DNA of 56,087 nt, taken from positions 1 to 56,087 of IMG/VR virus record IMGVR_UViG_3300022074_000048. One strand, given 5' to 3'. The notes under the pieces are model-generated. The model was given only the letters and a program-made list of their open reading frames with translations. It searched no databases and had not been told where the DNA came from. Of this stretch, positions 8,170 to 16,697 are shown piece by piece. Position numbers and translations under genes: made by a program. The DNA is from a virus. Numbering within the stretch: position 1 is the first letter of the stretch; every line of letters begins with the position of its first letter.

Positions 8170-8456
8170 GATTTTTTCCTCTTCTTCCTTCTTAGAGGTT
8201 GTACATTACGAGGCTTACCCTTAGAAGGTTGCCCTAACTTGACTTTCTGCCTAACCCTACTTCTTTTTTCACTAGCTGACAATTCACCAGTTGTTTTAGG
8301 AGTTTTAGAAGAAATACGCTTGGAAGGGCGACAGTAAGGAGTTCCGCGTTTTTCACCCTTTTTTCTGCCACATTTTTTGCCAGTGCGTACATCTTTCCAA
8401 TCTTCTTTAAACCATCTTTTTAAAGCTAACCCTGCTTTTGTTTTACGAACAGCCAT
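8166..8456 (-). CDS. Basic protein, DUF5872-like
   Basis: 96 residues, about 35% Lys+Arg. GLALKRWFKEDWKDVRTGKKCGRKKGEKRG, YCRPSKRISSKTPKTTGELS and a K/R tail fit the DUF5872 pattern (GGL-x-x-WF-K-E-x-W-V/K-D ... CGR ... CRP...). That domain occurs in phages and giant viruses. The function is not established; the charge suggests nucleic-acid binding. Overlaps the following gene by 4 nt. Confidence 0.65.
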   Translation of the reverse strand: MAVRKTKAGLALKRWFKEDWKDVRTGKKCGRKKGEKRGTPYCRPSKRISSKTPKTTGELSASEKRSRVRQKVKLGQPSKGKPRNVQPLRRKKRKKS

Positions 8457-8463
8457 AATTGAC

Positions 8464-8790
8464 TCACAAAATCTTCGTTACTTTACGTCTATCGTTCATA
8501 ACTAAACCACAACCTCTAGCAACATTAGGATTACTGCTAGGACGTTTTGCTACTTGATTCGCAATAGATTTGCCGTACCCCCCGTTAGAGGCTTTAGCAA
8601 CTTTTTTCTTTTTCCCACCTGTCGCGTAATTAGCTGCACCCACTTTTCTGCATTTAGCAATAGCTCCAGAAGCATATGCAGATGGAAAAACTTTATACCT
8701 TGCTTTAACTTTTCGATAACACGCGTCTTTTGGCATTTTTTTAGCCCCCTTGGAAATTTGTTGAGGCATACTAGAACGAGATATTGTCAT
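8464..8790 (-). CDS. Small basic protein
   Basis: 108 residues, Lys/Arg/Ala-rich: KGAKKMPKDACYRKVKARYKVFPSAYASGAIAKCRKVGA, then GGKKKKVAKAS. The CYRKVKxRYKVFPSAYASGAIxKCR segment is a recurring motif in virus-encoded basic proteins (phages and giant viruses alike). An AAGAGG ribosome-binding site precedes the ATG. Possibly packaged with DNA; inferred from charge and neighbours. Confidence 0.65.
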   Translation of the reverse strand: MTISRSSMPQQISKGAKKMPKDACYRKVKARYKVFPSAYASGAIAKCRKVGAANYATGGKKKKVAKASNGGYGKSIANQVAKRPSSNPNVARGCGLVMNDRRKVTKIL

Positions 8791-8799
8791 AAAAGCCTC

Positions 8800-9018
8800 T
8801 TAGAAAAGTTTTTCTAACCCCGCCACTACAACAATCAAGATACCTATACCATAGATTTTTTTATCTAAGTCTTTAAGTTTATCGTTTTGTTCAACAAGTC
8901 GCGATTCAATATGTTGGTAACGTATTGCACACTCTGCTTCATGCTTTTCTAATTTAGAAAAAACTGTTGACGCGGTTGTTGCTGTTTTCTTTCTAACAGG
9001 TTTTTTAACTGTGGCCAT
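8800..9018 (-). CDS. Small coiled-coil protein with C-terminal membrane segment
   Basis: 72 residues from MATVKKPVRKKT. A basic N-terminus is followed by a heptad-like helix (VFSKLEKHEAECAIRYQHIESRLVEQNDKLKDLDKKI) and one hydrophobic segment (YGIGILIVVVAGLEKLF) at the C-terminus. The ATG at 9018 was chosen because it follows a GGTGG site and the preceding gene's stop directly; upstream in-frame residues overlap that gene. The architecture recalls small phage haemolysin-XhlA/holin-like proteins, but the position in the head block argues against lysis. Confidence 0.6.
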   Translation of the reverse strand: MATVKKPVRKKTATTASTVFSKLEKHEAECAIRYQHIESRLVEQNDKLKDLDKKIYGIGILIVVVAGLEKLF

Positions 9019-9020
9019 TA

Positions 9021-9305
9021 TTAACATTTCCACCTTTTACGAGCTTGCCGCAAACGGCTATTAGGGTTTTTTGCCGCCTTCGGAAATTTTTTCATCTGCC
9101 CAGCAGACCTAGCGCAAAATGATTTACGTCTTTTAGCCGCCGCACTACCTTTTTTAACTTTTCCCGTAACAGCCGTTTTTAGCTTACTTCCAGGATTAGC
9201 ACGACGATAAGCCGCTACGCCAGCTTTAGTCATTCCTGCTCCAGACTTAGTGGAGCGAAAGTTCTTTTTATTCCGTTTAGGCATATTAGCTTTTTTACGA
9301 GCCAT
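9021..9305 (-). CDS. Basic protein, DUF6321-like
   Basis: 94 residues, strongly basic. It contains GAGMTKAGVAAYRRANPGSKLKTAVTGKVKKGS and AAKRRKSFCARSAGQMKKFP, the signature of the DUF6321-type domain (M-T-x-x-G-V-x-x-Y-R-R-x-N-P-G-S-K-L-x-T-A-V ... R-R-K-S-F-C-A-R) found in phages and large eukaryotic viruses. Its biochemical role is not established. It lies between capsid-associated genes and other basic proteins, suggesting DNA condensation or packaging. Confidence 0.72.
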   Translation of the reverse strand: MARKKANMPKRNKKNFRSTKSGAGMTKAGVAAYRRANPGSKLKTAVTGKVKKGSAAAKRRKSFCARSAGQMKKFPKAAKNPNSRLRQARKRWKC

Positions 9306-9307
9306 TA

Positions 9308-9709
9308 TTAGTAACTTTTTCTGACCTGCATAATTACTGTATATGTATCTGCAGAGGTGTGTCCAACTGTTGTAAACATTATATCACCCGTAGATCCTGA
9401 GCTTGCAGGATTAACTAACCCCCCAAAAGTTGTGTAATCATGATGCCCACTTTGATTCTCACCTAATTCAATACAAAAATCATCTGTGCTGGCGTCAAAT
9501 AAAATTTTGACTTTCATGCCATTACACTGCCACCACATTTTTTCTATGGTAGCTCCTGTGCATGCTTGACCTGATTGATTACTAGACAAAGCAGAAACAT
9601 CTACCTTTTTAACAGCACTTTCTCCTGATCCATCAGAAATATTGGTGAATTTAAATATAGCAGTTTTTTGGCCATCAACTAAGGTTTGTGAAGTTACTGC
9701 ATCAGCCAT
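9308..9709 (-). CDS. Putative structural protein
   Basis: 133 residues, beta-rich: TLVDGQKTAIFKFTNISDGSGESAVKKVDVS, then MWWQCNGMKVKILFDAST, ending DTYTVIMQVRKSY. This resembles a small virion protein common in marine phages next to the capsid gene. It is preceded by AGGAGATTGAT-ATG. A GC-rich hairpin at 9729-9748 separates it from the previous gene. Confidence 0.68.
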   Translation of the reverse strand: MADAVTSQTLVDGQKTAIFKFTNISDGSGESAVKKVDVSALSSNQSGQACTGATIEKMWWQCNGMKVKILFDASTDDFCIELGENQSGHHDYTTFGGLVNPASSGSTGDIMFTTVGHTSADTYTVIMQVRKSY

Positions 9710-9728
9710 ATCAATCTCCTGTAACAGA

Positions 9729-9748
9729 AGGAGGGGTCTCCCCCTCCT
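9729..9748 (-). terminator. GC-rich hairpin without U-tract (processing or attenuating hairpin)
   Basis: Perfect 8-bp stem AGGAGGGG/CCCCTCCT with a 4-nt loop, sitting between two virion genes on the minus strand. It lacks a run of T afterwards, so full termination is unlikely. It may stabilise the upstream mRNA 3' end. Its CCTCC arm could also pair with Shine-Dalgarno sequences. Confidence 0.55.
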
Positions 9749-9755
9749 AAATCAA

Positions 9756-10304
9756 TTACGCAATCTGAACGTACTCAATAATGAACGTAAACGAACCTGC
9801 TGTTGTGGCATCAACCGTATTGGTGATGTTACAGAAAATTGTTCTTGCGGTGTCTGTGTACTGCACAGAAGCTGGAGCTGTTGTGCCATCTTGCGTCTGA
9901 AGAACCAAACTGGTCACAGTTACGTTGTGAGCAACAACGGTTGTGCCGCCATCAAGGATTTCATCGGTCTGAGCCGCAACAATCTGCGCGCCAGAAGAAG
10001 AAGTACCAACTTCGTAACCAATATCACCCGTTCCAATAACTGGGGCAACGTCACAAAAGATTTTAATGTCGGTGATGATTGTGTTCGCTGGCTGCGTAAA
10101 CTCACCAATAGTTGGGCTGTCACCTGCTGTGGTGTTTACTGTTACACCAGTAGCGTAACCAACATGCTTAATGTATTTATTGGTAAAAACACCAGTAGAA
10201 GCAACAGATGAGGTTTCTGTTATCGCACCCGTGGTCGAGTTTTTATTGATAACTTTAAAACCGTTTTCAGAGCGCACTGCTCCATTAAAAGTAGTAGTAG
10301 CCAT
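9756..10304 (-). CDS. Putative structural / decoration protein
   Basis: 182 residues, Thr/Val-rich beta protein: MATTTFNGAVRSENGFKVINKN, then VTVNTTAGDSPTIGEF and FIIEYVQIA. This is the pattern of a conserved marine phage virion protein that often follows the major capsid gene. An AGGAG ribosome-binding site precedes the start. The capsid terminator at 10371-10400 lies upstream, so it is read from read-through or a separate promoter. Confidence 0.68.
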   Translation of the reverse strand: MATTTFNGAVRSENGFKVINKNSTTGAITETSSVASTGVFTNKYIKHVGYATGVTVNTTAGDSPTIGEFTQPANTIITDIKIFCDVAPVIGTGDIGYEVGTSSSGAQIVAAQTDEILDGGTTVVAHNVTVTSLVLQTQDGTTAPASVQYTDTARTIFCNITNTVDATTAGSFTFIIEYVQIA

Positions 10305-10370
10305 TTCAATCTCCTGTCGTGGCTAGTGTCAGCTGCGAAATGCGCTGTCAGGATAAAATTACTATAAATG

Positions 10371-10400
10371 AAAAAAGGGCGACTCGCAAGTCGCCCTTTT
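10371..10400 (-). terminator. Rho-independent terminator after the major capsid gene
   Basis: On the minus strand the stem GGGCGACT / AGTCGCCC with loop TGCG is followed by TTTTTT, starting 17 bp past the capsid stop codon. A/T pairs extend the stem. This is the strongest terminator in the window and would make capsid transcripts more abundant than those of the downstream tail genes. Confidence 0.9.
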
Positions 10401-10416
10401 CGTCATTAGTGTAAGG

Positions 10417-11325
10417 CTACGCGCCTTTTGAACCAAACACACAACGTGGGTCTGAAAAACCGAAGCTGTAACGCTCACGAGCCTTGAACCGCATGTTGCC
10501 TGTATCGAAGTCACCTTCCATCTGAGTCTTAATTGGAGCACGTTCAAAATGCTTCAGACCATTAGGTGCGTCAGTCTTAATGAAGAACGCATCTGTATCC
10601 GTAAGGAAATGGTTAACGACATAACCGTCCGACAACATACCCTTGCTACGAATAGCATTGACATCGTTGTCAGCTGTACCGCTTCTCAAGGTAGAAGCCA
10701 TTAGCCTTTCTGCAACAAACTGAAGTGCAGGTGGGATAATTAGTTTCATACCACGAAGTGCGATTTTTAGCCCACGCTCATCGGTAAAGCCAGAGATACT
10801 AATAAGAGCATCTTCCAGAGAGGTTTCGTTCAAATCCGCATCAGTTGATGGTTCGTTAGCAAACGTACCACCGCCTGAAAGAGGGTGAACAAGCGAACAA
10901 AGCTCAACACCATCACCACCAGTAGTACCAGAGGAGAAGGCATTGTTAAGGACGTTAGCGGCCTTAACTTGCTTTGTATGTGCCATTGAACGAGCCAGAG
11001 CGCGAGTGTAACGAGACGCCAAACGGTCGTACAAGTTATCCTCAATAGCTTCCTCAGTAATAGAGAACGCTAGTGCAATGGTTTCGTGAGTAAAGCGAGA
11101 AGTGAATGACTCTTGCGCGTCATCAAAATTTACCGCTCCACCTTCATTTTTGGTTGGTGCGCTACCAAAACCAGCAAGCATTACTTCCTCTTCAAACGCG
11201 CGGTCTGAAGACTCAGTATCAAAAATTTCTGCATGCTCGTTTTCGTAACGATCATATTCCATGCCAAAGAGGGCATTGAGTCCTGGCTCAAGTTCTTTGG
11301 CGAGTTGTGCTCTTGAAATAGGCAT
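10417..11325 (-). CDS. Major capsid protein
   Basis: 302 residues. LAKELEPGLNALFGMEYDRYENEHAEIFD, EEEVMLAGFGSAP, and the central ALRGMKLIIPPALQFVAERLMAS, IRSKGMLSDGYVVNHFLTDTDAFFIKTDAPNGLKHFER segments match the HK97-fold major capsid proteins of marine podoviruses and Mu-gpT-like relatives. The length is typical. It follows scaffold and precedes a strong terminator, as expected for the most abundant virion protein. Ribosome-binding site AGGAGG at ideal distance. Confidence 0.9.
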   Translation of the reverse strand: MPISRAQLAKELEPGLNALFGMEYDRYENEHAEIFDTESSDRAFEEEVMLAGFGSAPTKNEGGAVNFDDAQESFTSRFTHETIALAFSITEEAIEDNLYDRLASRYTRALARSMAHTKQVKAANVLNNAFSSGTTGGDGVELCSLVHPLSGGGTFANEPSTDADLNETSLEDALISISGFTDERGLKIALRGMKLIIPPALQFVAERLMASTLRSGTADNDVNAIRSKGMLSDGYVVNHFLTDTDAFFIKTDAPNGLKHFERAPIKTQMEGDFDTGNMRFKARERYSFGFSDPRCVFGSKGA

Positions 11326-11337
11326 TAATCAACCCTC

Positions 11338-11913
11338 CTACTTAGTGCCAGTTGTTGACTTATACGCATGCTCGTTAATAATAACGTATGCATTCGTATT
11401 ATTAGACGCTTGATCGCTATTATCAGGATCTTTAGAGATACCGATAATACGAAGCTGTGCTGTACCAGAAGCCGTAGTTGCTGAAATTTCTCCAGACGAC
11501 TTACCAGTTGTTGTACTACCCGCTGTCATAGATGTGGTGTCAGCGTTTGCACCGACACTAGCCTGAGCCAGCGTACCATCGCACTGAACTTCATAAACGA
11601 TATCCGGATCGTCGTAGATCTGAGCAACAATATCCGAAGCAGTAATGCTTCCTGGATAAAAGTTTTTAAACGTAGGCTTACCCGAAGTAGGATCAGTGTA
11701 GCTACAACCTTGGAACACACCAATGCTGTCGTCTGCAGTATTGGTTCCAGGAAGAATATCTCCCCCACCACCTGCATCCATGATCACAAGCATACCCTGA
11801 AAGATAGGGCCAGTTGCTCCTGACGCAATGACGTATTCGTTAGTAGTAAAGTTAGAAACTCCACTAAGCATACGGACAGGTTTTAGTCCAAAAGCGGCAT
11901 CTTTATTAGCCAT
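11338..11913 (-). CDS. Putative capsid-associated (decoration-type) protein
   Basis: 191 residues. DAAFGLKPVRMLSGVSNFTTNEYVIASG, IFQGMLVIMDAGGG, and SIGVFQGCSYTDPTSGKPTFKNFYPGS form a pattern conserved directly upstream of the capsid gene in many marine phages. The Ser/Thr-rich beta composition and its place between scaffold and capsid suggest a head decoration or stabilising protein; that is inference from synteny. Confidence 0.72.
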   Translation of the reverse strand: MANKDAAFGLKPVRMLSGVSNFTTNEYVIASGATGPIFQGMLVIMDAGGGGDILPGTNTADDSIGVFQGCSYTDPTSGKPTFKNFYPGSITASDIVAQIYDDPDIVYEVQCDGTLAQASVGANADTTSMTAGSTTTGKSSGEISATTASGTAQLRIIGISKDPDNSDQASNNTNAYVIINEHAYKSTTGTK

Positions 11914-11946
11914 TTTTCATACCTTCCATAATTAGAAACAAGTGAC

Positions 11947-12408
11947 CTATTTTGTGTTAGGGCCACCAAAGGTTACACGAGATTGCCGATCTTTACTAAT
12001 CGGCATTGAAGGATGCTGCTCCTTCATAAGGTCATTATCGACAGCCGTCATTTGATCCGCCGTTTGGCTTTCAAAATACTCTTGACGACTTTCAGCAATT
12101 TCCTCTGGCACCTTTGCCAACATCAAACCCCCGACACCAATAACTCCCGCATGCTTACCGTCTTCAATAGTTGGTGCATCGAAGTCTGGATAGTCCTCTG
12201 CGCGAACAGGTTCATATCCTTCTCGAATTCGACCAGAAACATTTTTACGGTCTTCATAACCGCGAGTTTCTGTACGAATCCATCTGAATTTATAGCCTTC
12301 AGGAGGCGTTGGTGCTTCAAGCGATGACGATGGACGCCAAGGTTTTCTGCGCTCTTGCGTTGAGCGTGTTTCAGCAGCGCGAGGAGTTCTTTTTGAAATT
12401 TCAGACAT
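11947..12408 (-). CDS. Conserved hypothetical head-module protein
   Basis: 153 residues, charged. The stretch PPEGYKFRWIRTETRGYEDRKNVSGRIREGYEPVRAEDYPDF is a recognisable conserved block of phage head-module proteins of unknown role, and IGVGGLMLAKVPEEIAESRQEYFESQT follows. It lies between scaffold and capsid genes and directly abuts the scaffold stop. Probably an assembly or minor head protein. Confidence 0.7.
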   Translation of the reverse strand: MSEISKRTPRAAETRSTQERRKPWRPSSSLEAPTPPEGYKFRWIRTETRGYEDRKNVSGRIREGYEPVRAEDYPDFDAPTIEDGKHAGVIGVGGLMLAKVPEEIAESRQEYFESQTADQMTAVDNDLMKEQHPSMPISKDRQSRVTFGGPNTK

Positions 12409-13281
12409 TTAAGCCTCCTTCACGTGTCTCGCATATTCCTCTAGAGGAACGCCGAGTTTTTTAGCAATGGCCACTTGACTTTGAGTCAAACGAACAGTCT
12501 TGCGCCCAGTTTTTACATTTCGAGAAGCAGGAGCAACGGTTTGGGCGGGTCTCCGAGTGCCTCCTGATTTTTGTTCCCCAAACTTATGAGGAAATTCATT
12601 GCGAAGTCTACTATTGATTTCGTCATAGTAGTCTTCTGATGCAGGGTCAAAACCCTCTTCTTCAATCAGTTTACGATGAATTGAGAAAGCTGTAAAGGTC
12701 ATTGCTTCATCTTTTCCAAACCATTCGTTTTCTTCAGCCCATTTTTGAGCTCTTGGATCAGGTGTCGCGGGAGCCGGAGCTGAACTGGGGGCTGGAGCCG
12801 TTGCTGGGCTTTCAACCTCAACTTCAGGCGCAGATTCAAGGCGAGCCTGTTCTCTAGCCACCCTGTCGTTTTCTACGCTAAGTTTAGCAACAATTTCTTG
12901 AGCATCTGCCATAGCTTCAGAGTCACCCTCTTCATAAGCCGTTTTCAATGCCCGTTTAGCCTCAGCTAATTGACTTTTAATTCTGCCCCCAGCCTCATTG
13001 ACAAGGGTAGTGTTTGCTTTAGAGAAGTTTGTTTGCAGTTTATCGTTATCTTCTTTTAATTTTTTAGCAAATTCGATAGCTGCTTGTTCACGTCTCTCAG
13101 CCTCACGCATTTTATACGTTAAGCGGTCAATACGTTTTTTTACCCCCTCAGAATATTGCTCATGCTCTTCAGAGGTATCGTCGGAAGCCACAACCTCGGA
13201 AGCTTCATCAGTTTCTTCTTCAACTTGAATATCAATTTCTTCTTCAACAAAAAGATCTTTTTGTTCTTTTTCTTCAGCCAT
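12409..13281 (-). CDS. Capsid scaffolding protein
   Basis: 290 residues. A very acidic N-terminus (residues 1-45) is followed by a long coiled coil (about 50-145, EGVKKRIDRLTYKMREAERREQAA...), a Pro/Ala linker, a conserved segment KWAEENEWFGKDEAMTFTAFSIHRKLIEEEGFDP and a basic C-terminus (GTRRPAQTVAPASRN...). This architecture and the position just upstream of capsid genes fit podovirus scaffolds, whose basic end binds the capsid protein. Confidence 0.85.
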   Translation of the reverse strand: MAEEKEQKDLFVEEEIDIQVEEETDEASEVVASDDTSEEHEQYSEGVKKRIDRLTYKMREAERREQAAIEFAKKLKEDNDKLQTNFSKANTTLVNEAGGRIKSQLAEAKRALKTAYEEGDSEAMADAQEIVAKLSVENDRVAREQARLESAPEVEVESPATAPAPSSAPAPATPDPRAQKWAEENEWFGKDEAMTFTAFSIHRKLIEEEGFDPASEDYYDEINSRLRNEFPHKFGEQKSGGTRRPAQTVAPASRNVKTGRKTVRLTQSQVAIAKKLGVPLEEYARHVKEA

Positions 13282-13290
13282 TTAAATCTC

Positions 13291-13770
13291 CTATACGGAC
13301 ATAATGTCGCGGGGATCAGAAATAGTAGCAATAATCTCGTCATCGTTAAGGATGCGAGGTTCTGCCCCATCTATTTTAAAACGAGAGCCAGCATATCTGC
13401 CAATAAGTACCCAATCGCCCTCTTTGCACCAAGGACCGTCTGGAAACTTATCTTCATCAGCGTATGCGTCTGGACCTAAACTAACCACATAACCTACGTT
13501 TGTAGCAAGCCGATTACGCTCAACCGTTTCGTCCGCAAGAAGAATACCACCTTTAGTTTCTTTTGATGGTGTATACGGAAGGATTAAAATCCTCCAACCT
13601 GTGGGTTTTGGAAGTTTATCCAAAGCCGAGGTTGCGTTTTCATTTTCTTGATTTGGCAAAAATTGTGCCGCATCAAAGCGGTTTGGCGATACTGCCTCTG
13701 TAACAGTTGCAGTTCGGCGTTCCTTTTCCTTTTCAAGGATGTGGTCAGGAACGAATAACCTTTTAGTCAT
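13291..13770 (-). CDS. GroES-like co-chaperonin
   Basis: 159 residues. After a unique 52-residue N-terminal extension (DHILEKEKERRTATV..., NRFDAAQFLPN) comes a Cpn10 domain (about 53-155): PTGWRILILPY, a mobile-loop-like KETKGGILLAD, GYVVSLGPDAY, CKEGDWVLIGRYAGSRFK and ILNDDEIIATI. Phage co-chaperonins such as T4 gp31 help the host GroEL fold the capsid protein. Location between portal and scaffold fits this role. Cellular GroES is about 97 residues, so the extension is unusual. Confidence 0.85.
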   Translation of the reverse strand: MTKRLFVPDHILEKEKERRTATVTEAVSPNRFDAAQFLPNQENENATSALDKLPKPTGWRILILPYTPSKETKGGILLADETVERNRLATNVGYVVSLGPDAYADEDKFPDGPWCKEGDWVLIGRYAGSRFKIDGAEPRILNDDEIIATISDPRDIMSV

Positions 13771-13954
13771 CTTCGTCAGTCTCCAATCTATTTCTAGTTT
13801 CTTTTAAGAGTTGTTCCATATCGCCGAGAGCAGAAACTCGACCCATAAAGTGCTGGTATTCCTCTATAGTAGAAATACCATTCGACATTAGTAGCTCACT
13901 AATTTCTGCTTGTCGTTTTTCAACTTTATTAAGAAGGTAGGTGACTATGTCCAT
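13763..13954 (-). CDS. Small helical hypothetical protein
   Basis: 63 residues, predicted helical: MDIVTYLLNKVEKRQAEISELLMSNG, EEYQHFMGRVSALGDMEQLLKETRNRLE. Small coiled-coil proteins of this style recur downstream of portal genes in marine podoviruses. It overlaps the GroES-like start by 8 nt and the upstream stop by one base. Function unknown. Confidence 0.65.
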   Translation of the reverse strand: MDIVTYLLNKVEKRQAEISELLMSNGISTIEEYQHFMGRVSALGDMEQLLKETRNRLETDEDD

Positions 13955-14325
13955 TATTTAAGGCCAGTAAATCCTGTTCCCCTGATTGCGGCTCCGCCAC
14001 CTTTACAAGAACCTGCAGCTAAAACTTCATCGCCATCATAATTTCCTTGACCACGACCACCGCCAGCAGCCCTTCTTACTTTACCTTTAGCACCTGTAAT
14101 CTTATCTGCATAGGTAATTTCGTCAAAAGGTTCAGCTAAAGCCGCAAATTTCTTTTGTTTATCTGTCATCTCTGAACCCCCTGCTGAGCGTTTTCTAACT
14201 TGTTTATTAGAATCTTTTCGGCCCATAGCTTCGGCTAGATCAAATTGAATAATTTCGATTTTATCTGGATCTGTTTCGTTAGCTAACATTTCCATGAGAT
14301 CTGTTACTCGGGTATTTTCAGCCAT
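13954..14325 (-). CDS. Hypothetical protein with glycine-rich C-terminus
   Basis: 123 residues. A helical acidic first third (RVTDLMEMLANETDPDKIEIIQFDLAEAMGRK) precedes a basic linker, the segment KFAALAEPFDEITYADKITGAKGKVRRAAGGGRG, and a Gly-rich end with SCKGGGAAIRGTGFTGLK. I recognise similar sequences between portal and scaffold in marine phages but no function. It abuts the portal stop directly. Confidence 0.65.
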   Translation of the reverse strand: MAENTRVTDLMEMLANETDPDKIEIIQFDLAEAMGRKDSNKQVRKRSAGGSEMTDKQKKFAALAEPFDEITYADKITGAKGKVRRAAGGGRGQGNYDGDEVLAAGSCKGGGAAIRGTGFTGLK

Positions 14326-16686
14326 TTAATTTTTCCTTGTAGCTAGAGTCACGTTAGCACGGAGTGCTGCAATATCTTCATCGGAGGATATTTCGGCTTG
14401 AGCAAGCTCGGCTTGTTGTTGTAGTTTAGCAGCTTCAAGCTGTGCTTTTTGCTGATCAGCCATAGCCTTACGCTGTACTTCTTGTTGCTGTATCTGCAGT
14501 TCCTGTTGTTTAAGCATAACAATCGGATCAGATTGTCCAGTACCTGCCGCCTGTTGAGCAAGTTGACTAATTTGCTGAGTCGCCATAGCCGTGGCTTCTG
14601 CTAAAGCGGCCTCTTGCTGTGGGTCCATAACCATACCTTCAGCAGGTATCGGCTGACCGATTAGCTGTTCGACTTGCTGCTTATATTTCATGCCAAGATG
14701 TTCTTGCATATGCGCCATAAGAACTTGACTTGCGACTTGATTCTTTTGAATATTTGGATCCTGTAAAAACGCTGAATGTGTGGCTACATGAGCGTCGTGA
14801 TTTTGACTTTGAAACGCTTTTAATGGCTTGCCCACTAGAGAATCAATATTCTCGCTTACAGGGTCTTTCGGAATAGCTTCGTCTTTGGGTGGCAAAATAT
14901 CATCAATATTTTGAATACCCAAAGCAGAATACATACGCCTATAAGCCTCGTGTAGATCGTGTATTTGAGGTGCTGATTGCGCCATTTGTAGCTGTGTCTG
15001 CGCCATAGTCACCCGTTGACTCATACTAAACATCGCTGGGTCGCTAACAGGTACTACATCCACACGATCATCAAAATCGTCTACTTTTACTTGAGAATTA
15101 ACATTAGGAACTTGATATGGGTACTCAGAAGGCAGGTAGTTTTTTATAACTTCTGCTAAAATCCGTAACTCTTGGCGTTGCGCATAATGAAGACGTTTAT
15201 GAATAGCCGAAAGTATCTTTGTACCCTGTTCCAATAAAGCAACGGTCGTCCCTACAGGGTTAGCTTGACTTCCTTCACCTACATTAAGATCCGTGACGGA
15301 CGCAAACCGCCGTCCGCTTTCGATAAGAACGCCTAGCATCTGCAAAAGAGTTGCCGACGGTTCTTTATACGGTAAAGGCATTATTGCCTCACGTATCGAT
15401 GATCCAGGGGCATCAACGTCACGGAATTCTCCAGGCTGTAAAGGCAAATCTTCGTCTCGAACTCTAAGACCCCTTGCCTTAAAACCAGCCGGTAAGTTAG
15501 CTAATGTTCCTGCATCAATCAACTGACGAAGGATTGAAGTAGCTGACTTAGTCAACCCCCCTATCATATGGATCAGCCCAAACCCATAAAAACCCAACCC
15601 AGGCATAAATTTATAATGGGTAAAATAACGGATTTTTCTCTTTTTAGCGTCGTCTTTTTTATAATTACGGCGTATAGAAAGGATTTCGTTACTATCTTCA
15701 TGAATAGTAACAATATACGGACAAGCAATTCCCGTTTCTTCGCCATCCTCGTCTAAATGTTGGTATCCCTCAAGATCTATGTCAACATGCATTTCTAAAA
15801 GAGTAACGGAGTCGTCGTTTTGAACTGTTCTACGAAACCCTGTTAATTCAGCAACTTTTTCTTTAGCTTCGTTTTCACTAAGGGACGAACTATCGTCTTG
15901 TAGGTCTGTTTCTCTATAAAACCCATCAAATTGAAGTTTAAGAACGTCATTCGAATTCATAGTTACCGAATGGGTGATACGTGGACAAGTATCTAAGTTC
16001 GATTCAGTATAAGAAACTACCAAATCGTCTGGCATTACAAACTTACTAACAGGGCGGTTTAGTGTAGGATCAAAATATGTCTTTTTAAAAGTAGAACCAG
16101 AAAGAGGTAAATAAAACAACATCTGGTCTAGCTCTGGATCGTATTCTTCCATAACGTCCAAGACCATAAAGTTCATATAATTACGAACACGCTCCGCTTG
16201 TTCTTCAACCTCTCGGGTATGTTCACCAATAATACGAGTTTGAACTGGCCCTCCAGGAGGAATCAGTTCTTTGTAGGCTTGCGCTTGAAATTGAGTTGCA
16301 GCTTCCGCCAATAACGGGTGGGTAACGCCAGAAGAACCTCGAAACGGCTCATCTCTTTCTTCAGTTTTAACGCCCAAGAGGTCCAAACCGCTTGTATAGG
16401 TGTCCAACCAGTCTTGACGCGACTCCAAATCATCTTTATACGATGCAACAAGTTCCGAAGAAAGCGATTGAAGGTCTCTTTCATCCATTTCCTCAGCGAG
16501 GTTAGCGTAGAAATCCCCTTCTTCATTTTCTTCCTCCTCAACATACCCGACAATAGCACTGCCATCTTCGAGCATTACTGTATCTTCTTCAGAAAAAAGA
16601 GAAGGCTGTTCTTCTTCCTCGATTTCAACTTCAAGATCCCCCATCGGGGCGTCAAATATCGGAACGATAGATTTTTCAACAGCCAT
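14326..16686 (-). CDS. Portal protein
   Basis: 786 residues, large like P22- and BPP-1-type portals. An acidic start precedes RQDWLDTYTSGLDLLGVK, the conserved SGVTHPLLAEAATQFQAQAYKELIP and the core LPLSGSTFKKTYFDP. Then come TPxx-like wing strands, YGFGLIHMIGGLTKSATSILRQLIDAGTLANLPAGFKARG, and a Gln-rich barrel-type C-terminus (about 690-775). It forms the dodecameric DNA gate at the head vertex and lies directly after terminase, as usual. Confidence 0.92.
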   Translation of the reverse strand: MAVEKSIVPIFDAPMGDLEVEIEEEEQPSLFSEEDTVMLEDGSAIVGYVEEEENEEGDFYANLAEEMDERDLQSLSSELVASYKDDLESRQDWLDTYTSGLDLLGVKTEERDEPFRGSSGVTHPLLAEAATQFQAQAYKELIPPGGPVQTRIIGEHTREVEEQAERVRNYMNFMVLDVMEEYDPELDQMLFYLPLSGSTFKKTYFDPTLNRPVSKFVMPDDLVVSYTESNLDTCPRITHSVTMNSNDVLKLQFDGFYRETDLQDDSSSLSENEAKEKVAELTGFRRTVQNDDSVTLLEMHVDIDLEGYQHLDEDGEETGIACPYIVTIHEDSNEILSIRRNYKKDDAKKRKIRYFTHYKFMPGLGFYGFGLIHMIGGLTKSATSILRQLIDAGTLANLPAGFKARGLRVRDEDLPLQPGEFRDVDAPGSSIREAIMPLPYKEPSATLLQMLGVLIESGRRFASVTDLNVGEGSQANPVGTTVALLEQGTKILSAIHKRLHYAQRQELRILAEVIKNYLPSEYPYQVPNVNSQVKVDDFDDRVDVVPVSDPAMFSMSQRVTMAQTQLQMAQSAPQIHDLHEAYRRMYSALGIQNIDDILPPKDEAIPKDPVSENIDSLVGKPLKAFQSQNHDAHVATHSAFLQDPNIQKNQVASQVLMAHMQEHLGMKYKQQVEQLIGQPIPAEGMVMDPQQEAALAEATAMATQQISQLAQQAAGTGQSDPIVMLKQQELQIQQQEVQRKAMADQQKAQLEAAKLQQQAELAQAEISSDEDIAALRANVTLATRKN

Positions 16687-16697
16687 AATTATTTTCC

